A stretch of 17,039 bases of DNA from Paraclostridium ghonii (GCF_023653455.1 NZ_JAKEDR010000062.1:1-17039), one strand, 5' to 3'; shown: positions 7,375-15,071, numbered from the stretch's first letter. Numbers and translations are program-made. Notes: generated by a model not told the origin, from the letters alone.

Positions 7375-7416
7375 CCATAGTTTTGTTTAAAGACAGGAGG
7401 ATTTCGAACTGTCTTT
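7375..7416 (-). promoter_or_regulatory. preQ1-I riboswitch aptamer
   Basis: In the RNA, AAAGACAG (7416 to 7409) pairs with CUGUCUUU (7396 to 7389) around the 12-base loop UUCGAAAUCCUC. The A-rich tail UUAAACAAAACUAUGG (7390 to 7375) follows. The tail folding into the P1 groove and its GG pairing with loop CC gives the H-type pseudoknot of class I preQ1 riboswitches. It resembles the Thermoanaerobacter aptamer, with its UCG loop start and UUAACAAAACAAGG tail. Location between promoter and terminator upstream of queT fits perfectly. Confidence 0.88.
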
Positions 7417-7435
7417 TTAAGTTTTAAGCTAATTT

Positions 7436-7457
7436 ATATATTATCAAAATAATATAT
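7436..7457. repeat. AT-only palindrome in the queT promoter spacer
   Basis: ATATATTAT (7436-7444) and ATAATATAT (7449-7457) form a perfect inverted repeat with a four-base loop. It overlaps the -10 box and most of the spacer. It could be an operator, but palindromes made only of A and T are common by chance in this DNA. Confidence 0.3.
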
Positions 7458-7466
7458 TTTTTTCAA
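7438..7466 (-). promoter_or_regulatory. queT promoter
   Basis: Minus-strand TTGAAA (7466 to 7461) and TAATAT (7443 to 7438) are exactly 17 bases apart. The predicted start is near 7431, about 15-20 bases ahead of the preQ1 aptamer. The boxes start only 10 bases after the end of the aldo/keto reductase gene. Confidence 0.7.
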
Positions 7467-7475
7467 CCTTCTTAA

Positions 7476-8606
7476 TTAATTAAACATTTCCTTAACCTGT
7501 TTTAATTTATTTATTATATCAATATGTTGCGGACAACTCTTTTCACATTTTCCACATTCTATACATTTAGATGCATCTTTATTTTGTTGTAATGCATATA
7601 TATACATATTATTTTTTACTCCTTCAACATCATTAAACATATATGCCATATTTAAACATTCAAAACACTCAGGTATGCTAACCCCATTTGGACATGGCAT
7701 ACAGTATTTACAATCTGTACAATTTATTTTAATTTTAGATTTTAATTTATCTCTTAATGATTCTATAACATGTTTTTCATTTGCATTTATAGAATTTGGA
7801 TTTCCATCTTCATCACATATTCTTATATTGTCAATAACTTGTTCCATCGTAGACATTCCACTAAGAACTATACCTATCTGTGGTTTATCATATAAAAATT
7901 TAAACGCCAATTGAGCTGGAGATTTATCACAACCTGAACTATTAATTATTTCAAGTATATCATTTGGAAGATTATTCGCAAGTTTTCCACCTCTAAGTGG
8001 TTCCATTATTATAACTCCCATACCCTTTTTATTTGCATATTCAAGTCCTTTTGTTCCTGCCTGATACTCTTCATCTAAATAATTATACTGAATTTGTGTA
8101 AAATCCCAATTATATGAATCTATTATTTCTTCAAATACTTCATACTTATCATGGAAAGAAAAACCTACATATCTTACTTTTTTACTTTTCTTTATATCAT
8201 CTAAAAAGTCAAATATACCATTTTTAACTAAGTTTTCCCATAGTCCTTTGTCTAGTGCATGAACTAAGTAAAAATCTATATAGTCTGTTTGAAGTTTTTT
8301 TAGTTGTTCATTTAAATATTTATCCATATCTTCTCTTGAGTTTATTGCCCAAGAAGGTAGCTTAGTTGCTAGTTTAACTTTTTCTCTATAACCATCCTTT
8401 AAAATCCTTCCAACTACAAGTTCACTTTCTCCATCATGGTATGGATATGCAGTATCTATATAATTCACTCCATTATCTATTGCATATCTAACCATCTTTG
8501 TAGCTTCTTTTTCATCAATTTTTCCATCTAATTGTGGAAATCTCATACATCCAAACCCTAAAATTGATATTTTTTCCCCTGTTTTTCCAAACTCTCTATA
8601 CTTCAT
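7476..8606 (-). CDS. Aldo/keto reductase with C-terminal 4Fe-4S domain
   Basis: This 376-residue protein has an NADPH-dependent aldo/keto reductase barrel (about 1-285) with the catalytic tetrad candidates D51, Y56 (DTAYPYHDGE), K82 (ATKLP) and H116 (LVHALD). A ferredoxin-like tail follows with ten cysteines at 296, 299, 302, 305, 314, 317, 348, 351, 354 and 358. The last group, CIECGKCEKSCPQH, is a clear 4Fe-4S binding motif. Members of this group (COG1453) are widespread in anaerobes and their physiological substrates are mostly unknown. AGGAGGG precedes the ATG. The gene is divergent from corA, ends just before the queT promoter and has no obvious hairpin terminator of its own. Confidence 0.92.
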   Translation of the reverse strand: MKYREFGKTGEKISILGFGCMRFPQLDGKIDEKEATKMVRYAIDNGVNYIDTAYPYHDGESELVVGRILKDGYREKVKLATKLPSWAINSREDMDKYLNEQLKKLQTDYIDFYLVHALDKGLWENLVKNGIFDFLDDIKKSKKVRYVGFSFHDKYEVFEEIIDSYNWDFTQIQYNYLDEEYQAGTKGLEYANKKGMGVIIMEPLRGGKLANNLPNDILEIINSSGCDKSPAQLAFKFLYDKPQIGIVLSGMSTMEQVIDNIRICDEDGNPNSINANEKHVIESLRDKLKSKIKINCTDCKYCMPCPNGVSIPECFECLNMAYMFNDVEGVKNNMYIYALQQNKDASKCIECGKCEKSCPQHIDIINKLKQVKEMFN

Positions 8607-8762
8607 ATCTATCCCTCCTAAATAACTTTAAGCAAATTAAATAATAAAAATTGTATTTTAATCATACTAATATTCTATACTTCTTTTTTTTAAATTTCAT
8701 TATAATTTAATAAAGTATTTTTATTGTATTAAAACTGGATATATGATATCATCTATTTATCT

Positions 8763-8798
8763 GACCTCTTAAGCAGTGATGCCAATGTGGTCTTTTTT
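8763..8798 (+). terminator. Terminator-like hairpin in the corA leader
   Basis: GACC (8763-8766) pairs with GGTC (8789-8792), with an additional C-G pair beyond a U-U mismatch. An inner GCA/TGC stem carries a GTGA (GNRA) loop, and the two stems are joined by a symmetrical 4x4 internal loop. Six Ts follow at once. It lies 186 bases before the corA ATG with no + strand gene in front. It therefore fits a transcription attenuator rather than the end of a gene. The stem is short, so efficiency is uncertain. Confidence 0.5.
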
Positions 8799-8831
8799 AA
8801 TAATTATATACATAAAGGAGTGGTATAAAAA

Positions 8832-8888
8832 ATGGACAGTATTCCATTGCGGATATGTTTGTTTATTAAATCACTTAATGAATCTTAA
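8832..8888 (+). CDS. Upstream ORF / leader peptide of corA
   Basis: An 18-codon ORF (MDSIPLRICLFIKSLNES) is preceded by ATAAAGGAGTGG at 8812-8823. Nearly the same ribosome-site context, ATAAAGGAGTGA, precedes corA itself. Spacing from GGAG to the ATG is about 11 bases, rather long. Its stop codon lies 2 bases before the first arm of the hairpin at 8891-8930, so a terminating ribosome would cover that arm. This is the geometry of a translated attenuation leader. No protein family is recognisable, and conservation is unknown. Confidence 0.45.
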   Translation: MDSIPLRICLFIKSLNES

Positions 8889-8890
8889 CT

Positions 8891-8962
8891 ATTGCTTAAA
8901 TTCCTTTGTTCTTCCATATGTTTAAGCAATTATGTAGATAATACTTAGGTGATTGCTTTAAA
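8891..8962 (+). promoter_or_regulatory. Alternative hairpins in the corA leader
   Basis: Arm A ATTGCTTAAA (8891-8900) is a perfect 10-base complement of arm B TTTAAGCAAT (8921-8930). Arm C ATTGCTTTAAA (8952-8962) is also complementary to B with one bulged T. A:B and B:C exclude each other. C ends 7 bases before the AAAGGAG of corA, so B:C could hinder ribosome entry. A ribosome stopped at the end of the upstream ORF would block A and favour B:C. The sense of regulation cannot be read from the sequence. Confidence 0.55.
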
Positions 8963-8983
8963 ACTGAATAAAGGAGTGATCAA

Positions 8984-9919
8984 ATGATAAGATACTATAA
9001 AACTATCGACTCTAAACTTGAAAAATTAAAATCATTTGAAAATGGTTGTTGGGTTAACTTAGTTGAACCTAGTACAGCAGAAATACTTGAAGTATCTGCT
9101 AAACTTAATGTTGATATAGAAAGTGTTAGAGCTGCACTTGACGAAGAAGAACGTTCAAGAATAGATATAGAAGATAATCATATTTTGATACTTATAGATA
9201 TACCTGTAGATGAAAGTGATTCATCATCTACCCACTACTCTACTATCCCATTAGGTATTATTCTTTTAGAAGATACTATTGTTACAGTGTGTATAGGTCA
9301 AACAAAAATTTTAAATGACTTTATAGTGGGACATGTTAAAGATTTTTTCACTTTCAAGAAAACTAGATTTATTCTTCAAATTCTTTATAAAAATGCTAGC
9401 TATTATTTACATTATCTTAGAAGAATAAATAAAATGACTATAGCTATAGAAAAAGAAATATATAAATCTATGAAAAATAAAGAATTAGTTCAATTATTAG
9501 AACTTGAGAAGTCACTTATATACTTTTCAACTTCACTAAAAGCAAATGAACTTGTTCTTAATAAAATGCTTAGAACCGAATCTATTAAAAAATATTCAGA
9601 AGATGAGGATTTACTTGAAGATGTTATCATAGAAAATAAACAAGCTTTAGAAATGGCTACTATTTACGGAGATATTTTAAGTAGAATAATGGATGCATTT
9701 AGTGCTATTGTTAGTAATAATCAAAATACAGTTATGCAATTTTTAACATCTATTACACTTATAATGTCTATACCTACAATTGTATCTGGTTTTTTTGGAA
9801 TGAATGTTCCTGGATTGCCATTTGAACATGATCCTAGTGGATTTTGGTTGATTATGTTAATTACATGTATTATGTGTTTAATTCTTACATTTATAATGTC
9901 TAGAAATAAATTATTATAA
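8984..9919 (+). CDS. corA: CorA family magnesium/divalent cation transporter
   Basis: The 311-residue protein has a mixed, acidic N-terminal cytoplasmic domain, a long helical stalk (about 130-250) and two C-terminal membrane helices (about 252-271 and 287-306). The signature GMN (272-274, in GFFGMNVPG) lies at the outer end of the first helix and forms the ion entrance of the pentameric channel. CorA proteins import Mg2+, sometimes Co2+ or Ni2+. AAAGGAG precedes the ATG at good spacing. The long upstream region with hairpins and a leader ORF suggests post-initiation control, plausibly by magnesium. The gene stands alone and ends at a strong terminator. Confidence 0.94.
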   Translation: MIRYYKTIDSKLEKLKSFENGCWVNLVEPSTAEILEVSAKLNVDIESVRAALDEEERSRIDIEDNHILILIDIPVDESDSSSTHYSTIPLGIILLEDTIVTVCIGQTKILNDFIVGHVKDFFTFKKTRFILQILYKNASYYLHYLRRINKMTIAIEKEIYKSMKNKELVQLLELEKSLIYFSTSLKANELVLNKMLRTESIKKYSEDEDLLEDVIIENKQALEMATIYGDILSRIMDAFSAIVSNNQNTVMQFLTSITLIMSIPTIVSGFFGMNVPGLPFEHDPSGFWLIMLITCIMCLILTFIMSRNKLL

Positions 9920-9979
9920 ATTAGCTTAGTTTTTCCAAAATTGAATGTAAGCATATTTCAAAATTTAATCTCACTAGTT

Positions 9980-10028
9980 AGACCTTCTAAATAAGCAGAA
10001 TCTTTCCTACTTATTTAGAAGGTCTTTT
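9980..10028 (+). terminator. Terminator of corA
   Basis: AGACCTTCTAAATAAG (9980-9995) is fully complementary to CTTATTTAGAAGGTCT (10010-10025) over 16 bases with a 14-base loop. It is followed by TTTT and further T-rich DNA. It lies 60 bases after the corA stop. Confidence 0.88.
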
Positions 10029-10059
10029 ATATTTAATTTTTATATTAAATTAATACAAA

Positions 10060-10154
10060 TAAAAAAATTTGCTTCACTTGAGCGACTACGTCTGCGAACC
10101 ACTTCATGTCACCAACGACCTTGAAAATCAGGTCCGTTGTTCAAGTTTAGCAGT
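10060..10154 (-). ncRNA. Candidate structured small RNA, family not recognised
   Basis: Positions 10070-10153 have about 48% GC in otherwise strongly AT-rich DNA, and no coding frame. On the minus strand the ends close: CUGCU, AA, ACUUGA (10153 to 10141) pairs with UCAAGU, GA, AGCA (10081 to 10070). Inside are P2 (CAAC, bulged G, GACCU with AGGUC, GUUG; 10138 to 10112) and P3 (GC, bulged A, GAC, loop GUA, GUC, GC; about 10096 to 10082). The single-stranded joint GUGACAUGAAGUGGUU lies between them. UUUCA in the P2 loop could pair with UGAAG in that joint as a pseudoknot. AA and seven Us follow the closing stem. A TATAAT lies at the expected distance upstream. It sits after the PBP terminator, so it is not a leader of a downstream minus-strand gene. 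Confidence 0.6.
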
Positions 10155-10158
10155 TAGG

Positions 10159-10164
10159 ATTATA
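10159..10164 (-). promoter_or_regulatory. -10 box of the candidate small RNA
   Basis: A perfect minus-strand TATAAT (10164 to 10159) places a start at about 10152-10154, exactly where the closing stem of the RNA begins. The -35 region (AAATTA at spacing 17) is poor, so the promoter may be weak or use another factor. Confidence 0.45.
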
Positions 10165-10203
10165 ATTTATCACAAATCAGATAATTTATAATACCTTAGT
10201 ATA

Positions 10204-10236
10204 TAAAAATACTGGAATGAAATTTCATTCCAGTAT
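10204..10236 (-). terminator. Terminator of the penicillin-binding protein gene
   Basis: Positions 10209-10236 are a perfect 28-base palindrome (ATACTGGAATGAAA and its complement). On the minus strand it is followed by TTTTTATAT. It lies 22 bases after the PBP stop. Confidence 0.85.
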
Positions 10237-10258
10237 AATGTATAACTTTTTTATTTCA

Positions 10259-12601
10259 TTACTGATGTGGTGGTGCCGGTGTTTGATCCTGTGGTGGTGC
10301 TGGTGTTTGATCCTGTGGTGGTACCGGTGTTTGATCCTGTGGTGGTGCTGGTGTTTGATCCTGTGGTGGTGCTGGTGTTTGATCCTGTGGTGGTACTGGT
10401 GTTGGATCCTGTGGTTGCTGTTGTTCTGGTTTTTCTTCTGGCTCTTCTTTTTGCTTAGGTCTTGGTCTTGAACTAACAGGAGCACTATACCCTACATCTG
10501 CCTTTGCAAATGGACCAGATTTTTCAAATTTTCTACTGTCTAAATCACTATGTATAGGATCCATAATATCTCTCCATAAAGATGATGCTATTTCACTTCC
10601 TCTAGGAAGTGATTTATTTCTATCGTTACCAATCCAAACTGCTGCAGTATAATATGGTGTGTATCCACAAAACCATGCATCATTATTACTATTTGTTGTT
10701 CCTGTTTTACCAGCAACTGCCATATTACCTAATCTAGCTCTTTTACCTGTTCCACCGTTTACAACGCCTTCAAGCATCTTAGTCATATAATAAGCTGTAT
10801 TTTGAGAGTATACTCTTTTAGTCTTAGGTTTATTATCAAGTAATTCGCTTCCATCTGATAGTTCTATTTTAGTAAATGTTGTAGGCTCTACATAAACTCC
10901 CCCATTTGCTATAGTTGCATATGCTGCTGTCATCTCAAGAGGAGAAACTCCTTTAGCCATACCTCCTAGTGCAGTAGGGTAATATTTATCTTTTTTATCA
11001 TCAACAGTAGTTATTCCTACATCTTTTAATGAGTCTAAAACTATTTGCATAGATTCAGCTTCACTATCACCAAGCATTGCTGCTCCATGAACTGCAGCTC
11101 CATTATATGAATATTTAACTGCTTGTGCCATACTAACTCCACCATGATATGATCCTCCTGCATTTCTAGGCCAATCTTTGCCATTTACCTTTTTAAGCGG
11201 TGCATCATTTAATGTTGAGTATGGAGTAAGCCCAGCTTTTTCCATAAGTGGCATATATACTGCTAATGGTTTTATTGATGACCCTGGCTGTCTTGGGTTT
11301 GTAGCTCTATTGTATAAGCTTTCTCCACCTATTCCACGTCCACCTATCATAGCTTTAACTTGTCCATTATTATTATCCATGATAACCATAGCTGATTGTG
11401 GTTGTAAATTACCATTTCCATCTCTATATGATCCTGGGAAATTAGATCCATTCTCATATTCCTTTTCAAGAATATTTTGCATATTAGAATCTATAGTAGA
11501 GTGAATTCTAAGACCTCCATTGTATAATAAATCTTTAGCTTCATCTTCTGTATATCCTTCTTCTACTAAAGCATTTACTACATCTCTTTTTACTAGAGTG
11601 TTGAAATATGAAGAGTTTTTACTTTCTACATCTTCTCCAACACTAATTTTTATATCTTCTTTTATAGCCTCTTCATATTGGCTACTTGTTATATATCCAA
11701 GTTCTAACATCCTACTTAAAACAACTTCTTGTCTTTTCTTAGACTCTTCATTGAATTCAGCTTTGTATATTATTTTTCTACCTTTTTTTAATGCATCATA
11801 TGTAAGTTTATCAATTTTATCATTTTTAAGTAATATTTTATACATTTCAAGATCGTCGTCTGTTGGAACATAATCTTGAGCATATATTATTATTTCTGCA
11901 TTTTTAAAATCATCATCTAATGTCAACGGTGATGTTTTGTATGCAGCATACTTACTTGGATATTTAGTTATCCCTGCTAAAAGAGCACTTTCTGCTAAGC
12001 TTAACTCAGATACATCTTTATTAAAATAGTTATGAGATGCAGCTTGAACTCCTCTATTTCCTTGCCCTAAAGACATAGTGTTTAAGTATGATAAAAGTAT
12101 CTCATCTTTACTTAATCCTTTCTCTAGTTGTAGTGAATAGTAAAGTTCTTTTATTTTTCTTTTATATGTTTTTTCATTAGTTAAATATAAATTTTTAGCC
12201 AATTGTTGAGTTATTGTACTAGCACCTTGTGCTTTATATCCTGATTTTAAATTGTTTACAAATGCACCCATAGTTCTTTTAAGATTTATACCATGATGTT
12301 CATAAAAAGTATGATCTTCTATAGCAAGAACTGCATGTTTTAAATCATCAGGTATATTATTCATATCTTTAACTACATATCTTGACTCTGCGCCTTGAAT
12401 TGTTTCTGTAACTTTATTGTTTGAATCATATATAATAGAGTTTTCTGCAAATACTATATTTTTTGGATCTATATCTGGAGTATTAAACAGTATAGCCATA
12501 ACAAATATACTAACTGATGCAACTCCTAGCCCAAATATTGCTAAAAAACCTATTGCTAATTTTTTCATAAGGCTATTCTTTTTTACTTTTTTGTCACCCA
12601 T
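10259..12601 (-). CDS. Class A penicillin-binding protein (PBP1A-type)
   Basis: This 780-residue bifunctional peptidoglycan synthase polymerises glycan and cross-links peptides outside the membrane. It has a short basic cytoplasmic start and one membrane helix (about 15-38). The GT51 glycosyltransferase domain has catalytic E95 in AIEDHTFYEHHG, and QGASTITQQLAKN at 125-137. A linker follows, then a transpeptidase domain with S441-S-I-K444, S498-Y-N500 and K632-T-G634. A soluble proline-rich tail (about 710-780) ends in six near-identical 8-residue repeats of the PPQDQTPA type. The ribosome site is imperfect: GGGGG lies 13 bases before this ATG, but no better start is seen. It lies 75 bases after the helicase gene in the same direction. 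Confidence 0.95.
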   Translation of the reverse strand: MGDKKVKKNSLMKKLAIGFLAIFGLGVASVSIFVMAILFNTPDIDPKNIVFAENSIIYDSNNKVTETIQGAESRYVVKDMNNIPDDLKHAVLAIEDHTFYEHHGINLKRTMGAFVNNLKSGYKAQGASTITQQLAKNLYLTNEKTYKRKIKELYYSLQLEKGLSKDEILLSYLNTMSLGQGNRGVQAASHNYFNKDVSELSLAESALLAGITKYPSKYAAYKTSPLTLDDDFKNAEIIIYAQDYVPTDDDLEMYKILLKNDKIDKLTYDALKKGRKIIYKAEFNEESKKRQEVVLSRMLELGYITSSQYEEAIKEDIKISVGEDVESKNSSYFNTLVKRDVVNALVEEGYTEDEAKDLLYNGGLRIHSTIDSNMQNILEKEYENGSNFPGSYRDGNGNLQPQSAMVIMDNNNGQVKAMIGGRGIGGESLYNRATNPRQPGSSIKPLAVYMPLMEKAGLTPYSTLNDAPLKKVNGKDWPRNAGGSYHGGVSMAQAVKYSYNGAAVHGAAMLGDSEAESMQIVLDSLKDVGITTVDDKKDKYYPTALGGMAKGVSPLEMTAAYATIANGGVYVEPTTFTKIELSDGSELLDNKPKTKRVYSQNTAYYMTKMLEGVVNGGTGKRARLGNMAVAGKTGTTNSNNDAWFCGYTPYYTAAVWIGNDRNKSLPRGSEIASSLWRDIMDPIHSDLDSRKFEKSGPFAKADVGYSAPVSSRPRPKQKEEPEEKPEQQQPQDPTPVPPQDQTPAPPQDQTPAPPQDQTPVPPQDQTPAPPQDQTPAPPHQ
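10267..10410. repeat. Six tandem 24-bp repeats in the PBP tail
   Basis: Six head-to-tail 24-base units (10267-10290, then every 24 bases to 10410) differ at only a few positions (GCTGG, GCCGG or ACCGG variants). They encode PPQDQTPA or PPQDQTPV; the unit nearest the domain reads DPTPV. The unit is a multiple of three, so slippage would change tail length without a frameshift. Confidence 0.95.
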
Positions 12602-12676
12602 ATTTTCGTTATTGCCCCCAATCTTAATTTTTAATGGTTTAATATAAGTCCTATTTTTTATTATTACATATAATTT

Positions 12677-15040
12677 TTATTTCTCCTTCATATTTTCCCA
12701 AAAATTTTTACAAATAATGCCTATATCTTCGCTTTTTCTAGCTACTTTATTTGGATACCATTCTCTTGGAAATATTTTTTTATATTTAGCTTGAGAGTAT
12801 CTATTGTCAATAAGCATTATTACTCCTTTGTCAGAGTCTGTCCTTATACATCTCCCTGATGCTTGAAGAACTTTTATCATACCTGGATAAGTGTATGCAT
12901 AATCGAATCCATTGTAACCTTTATTGTCAAAATGTTTCTTTATAATATTTCGATCAATACCCACTTGTGGCATTCCCACACCTACTACGATAACTCCTAT
13001 TAACTTGTCATTAGTAAGATCTACTCCTTCAGAGAAGTGACTTCCTAAGATGCAAAATCCAATATAAGCACAGTTATTTTTTTTGTTAAAATTTTTCAAG
13101 AAAATTTCTTTTTTATCTTCACTCATATCTTTTTCTTGAATTTGAATATTTAAGTTTTTGTAATTCTTCATCATATAATCGTACATCAGTTCCATATAAT
13201 TATATGACGGAAAAAATACCATATAATTTCCAATTTTACTTTTAACGCACTCAATTATAGATTTTGATACATCTTCACAAGTTTCATATCGTCTATTATA
13301 AGTGGTATTTATATTATTTGCAAATATTAACTCCCTCTTATTTACATCAAATGGGGAAGCTAAACTTATAAAATAATCTTCTTTTTTCCCATTATACATA
13401 TTTTTAAAGTAGTTTATAGGTAATAATGTTGCTGAAAAAATAATTGTAGATTTAGCATTTTTCATTCTTTGTTGAATAACTTTAGATGGATCTACACAAT
13501 AAATTCTAACAAGCACATCATTTCTATTTTTTTCATAAATAGTTACGAAATTGTCATCATAAAATTCTGCTGCTCCTAAAAAACTGTGTATATCAAAATA
13601 TAAATCTATAATTTTTTCATTTTCATCTTTACTATTTTCTAAATACTCATCTATTTTTTGAGTTAAAGATTTTAAAATATTTATAAATTCTATATCTACT
13701 TCATTGCTTTCTATATGATTTGATAATTTCATATCTTTATATATCAATAATTCTTCATCTAATTCTTTATAATATGACTTTACCTTGTTTATAAGGGAGT
13801 TAATTCGTCTATTTTTGCCTTTCATTAATTTGCTAATTTCTTCAAATTTAAATTTGCTTAAAGATTTAGAGTACATATCCCTACTTCTATCAACTAAATT
13901 ATGTGCTTCATCTATTAAGAAAACATAATCTTTTTTTCTAGAATCAAAAAATCTTTTTAAATACACTTTAGGATCAAATACGTAGTTGTAATCACATACT
14001 ATAATATCACTAAACAAAGCTAAATCAAGCGATAGTTCAAATGGACATAGTTTATATTTTTCGCTTAAAAATTGTATAGCTTCAGTAGAATACAAATTTT
14101 CACTCCTTAAAATTTCTTTTAAAGATTTATTAACTCTATCAAAATACCCATTTGCATATTCACAGTATATTGGGTTACAATTTGTTTTTTCTTTTTTACA
14201 TACGGTATCTTTAGAAGATATTGTAGTGTATTTTATATTCAGTCCATTTTTATTCATTATTTTCAAAGTATTTTCACATACATCTTTTGTTATATTTTTA
14301 GCAGTCAAATAAAAAATTTTAGATACATGGTTCTTACCCATAGCCTTTATGGCTGGGAAAAGTGTAGATATAGTTTTCCCTGTTCCTGTTGGTGCCTGAG
14401 CGAAGCACTTTTTACCATCTACAATGCTTTTATAGACGTATACCGCAAACTCTCTTTGTCCTTGTCTATAATTTTCAAATGGAAAGTTTAAATTTGCTAT
14501 AGATTTATCTCTCTTAATTATATGATTTTTTTCTATATCCAACCATAATTTATATTCGTTTATAAGATAAAAAAAATCTTTTTCAAGTTCTTTTAATTTA
14601 TAATGTGTTCTAATTTTATTTATTTGTTTATTTTCTAAATTATAGTATGTAAGTTGTACATATATATTATCTAAGTTGTTTAGCATACAATATATGTATG
14701 CATAGCATTTAGCTTGCGCTAAATGTAATGGATTTGTATTTTCATTATAATTATTTACATCTTTTAAGGTAGACTTTATCTCGTCTACTATAATATTCTT
14801 TCCTTCTTTTAAAATACCATCTGCCCTACCTTCTACTTTTATATTTATCCCTTTGTATTCAAATTCGTATTTTAATTGGTATTCAGGCTCATAACTTTCA
14901 TCATATGAACTTTGTATCATTTGATGGGCTAGTGTTCCTTCTATTGGTTTTATAGATACTGTCTTTGTATTGTCTATACTTCCATTTTTCATTATGAATT
15001 CAACAAAATTTCTTATAGATACTTTTATTTCTTTGTCCAT
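12677..15040 (-). CDS. PD-(D/E)XK nuclease fused to a DinG/XPD-family helicase
   Basis: The 787-residue protein has an N-terminal nuclease-like domain (about 1-170): H39, D74 in EGRADG, E87-I-K89 in VDEIKS, and Q109-xxx-Y113. These are the motifs of RecB/Cas4-type PD-(D/E)XK nucleases. A superfamily 2 helicase of the Rad3/XPD/DinG type follows. It has Walker A APTGTGKT (216-223), four cysteines C281, C288, C293 and C332 expected to bind a 4Fe-4S cluster, DEAH (377-380), SATL (536-539), FSEGVDL (669-675) and motif VI QASGRCIRT (726-734). Such enzymes unwind DNA 5' to 3', often at R-loops, forks or damage. The specific role here is not known. GAGGG precedes the ATG. It may be co-transcribed with the downstream PBP gene. 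Confidence 0.92.
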   Translation of the reverse strand: MDKEIKVSIRNFVEFIMKNGSIDNTKTVSIKPIEGTLAHQMIQSSYDESYEPEYQLKYEFEYKGINIKVEGRADGILKEGKNIIVDEIKSTLKDVNNYNENTNPLHLAQAKCYAYIYCMLNNLDNIYVQLTYYNLENKQINKIRTHYKLKELEKDFFYLINEYKLWLDIEKNHIIKRDKSIANLNFPFENYRQGQREFAVYVYKSIVDGKKCFAQAPTGTGKTISTLFPAIKAMGKNHVSKIFYLTAKNITKDVCENTLKIMNKNGLNIKYTTISSKDTVCKKEKTNCNPIYCEYANGYFDRVNKSLKEILRSENLYSTEAIQFLSEKYKLCPFELSLDLALFSDIIVCDYNYVFDPKVYLKRFFDSRKKDYVFLIDEAHNLVDRSRDMYSKSLSKFKFEEISKLMKGKNRRINSLINKVKSYYKELDEELLIYKDMKLSNHIESNEVDIEFINILKSLTQKIDEYLENSKDENEKIIDLYFDIHSFLGAAEFYDDNFVTIYEKNRNDVLVRIYCVDPSKVIQQRMKNAKSTIIFSATLLPINYFKNMYNGKKEDYFISLASPFDVNKRELIFANNINTTYNRRYETCEDVSKSIIECVKSKIGNYMVFFPSYNYMELMYDYMMKNYKNLNIQIQEKDMSEDKKEIFLKNFNKKNNCAYIGFCILGSHFSEGVDLTNDKLIGVIVVGVGMPQVGIDRNIIKKHFDNKGYNGFDYAYTYPGMIKVLQASGRCIRTDSDKGVIMLIDNRYSQAKYKKIFPREWYPNKVARKSEDIGIICKNFWENMKEK

Positions 15041-15071
15041 ATTTAATCCCTCTTAAATTTTTCTATATGCT

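Noticed and set aside
8750..8983. M-box (ykoK) magnesium riboswitch before corA
   Set aside because: Only a short GCCAATG-GGTC similarity exists. The conserved M-box core elements and length are absent.
10070..10160. SRP RNA, because the + strand has TCAGGTCCG and later AGCAG
   Set aside because: The GGAA tetraloop and symmetrical helix 8 loops of SRP RNA are missing, and the minus strand has the promoter and T tract.
10267..10410. Possible CRISPR array (six regular 24-base repeats)
   Set aside because: The units abut with no spacers and are in frame inside a coding sequence.
10217..10485. Overlapping open frames on both strands through the repeat region, rich in Trp/Cys/Leu, Val/Phe or His/Arg
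   Set aside because: They are products of the 24-base repeat read in other frames. The PBP frame is the continuation of a complete, well-conserved protein.
11178..11873. Two + strand open frames (about 108 and 117 codons) opposite the PBP
   Set aside because: They are shadows of the conserved PBP coding strand, with no ribosome site or family similarity.
12677..15040. Cas4-like nuclease domain as a sign of a CRISPR or defence island
   Set aside because: No cas genes, repeats or other defence genes in the window; the domain is part of a helicase fusion beside housekeeping genes.
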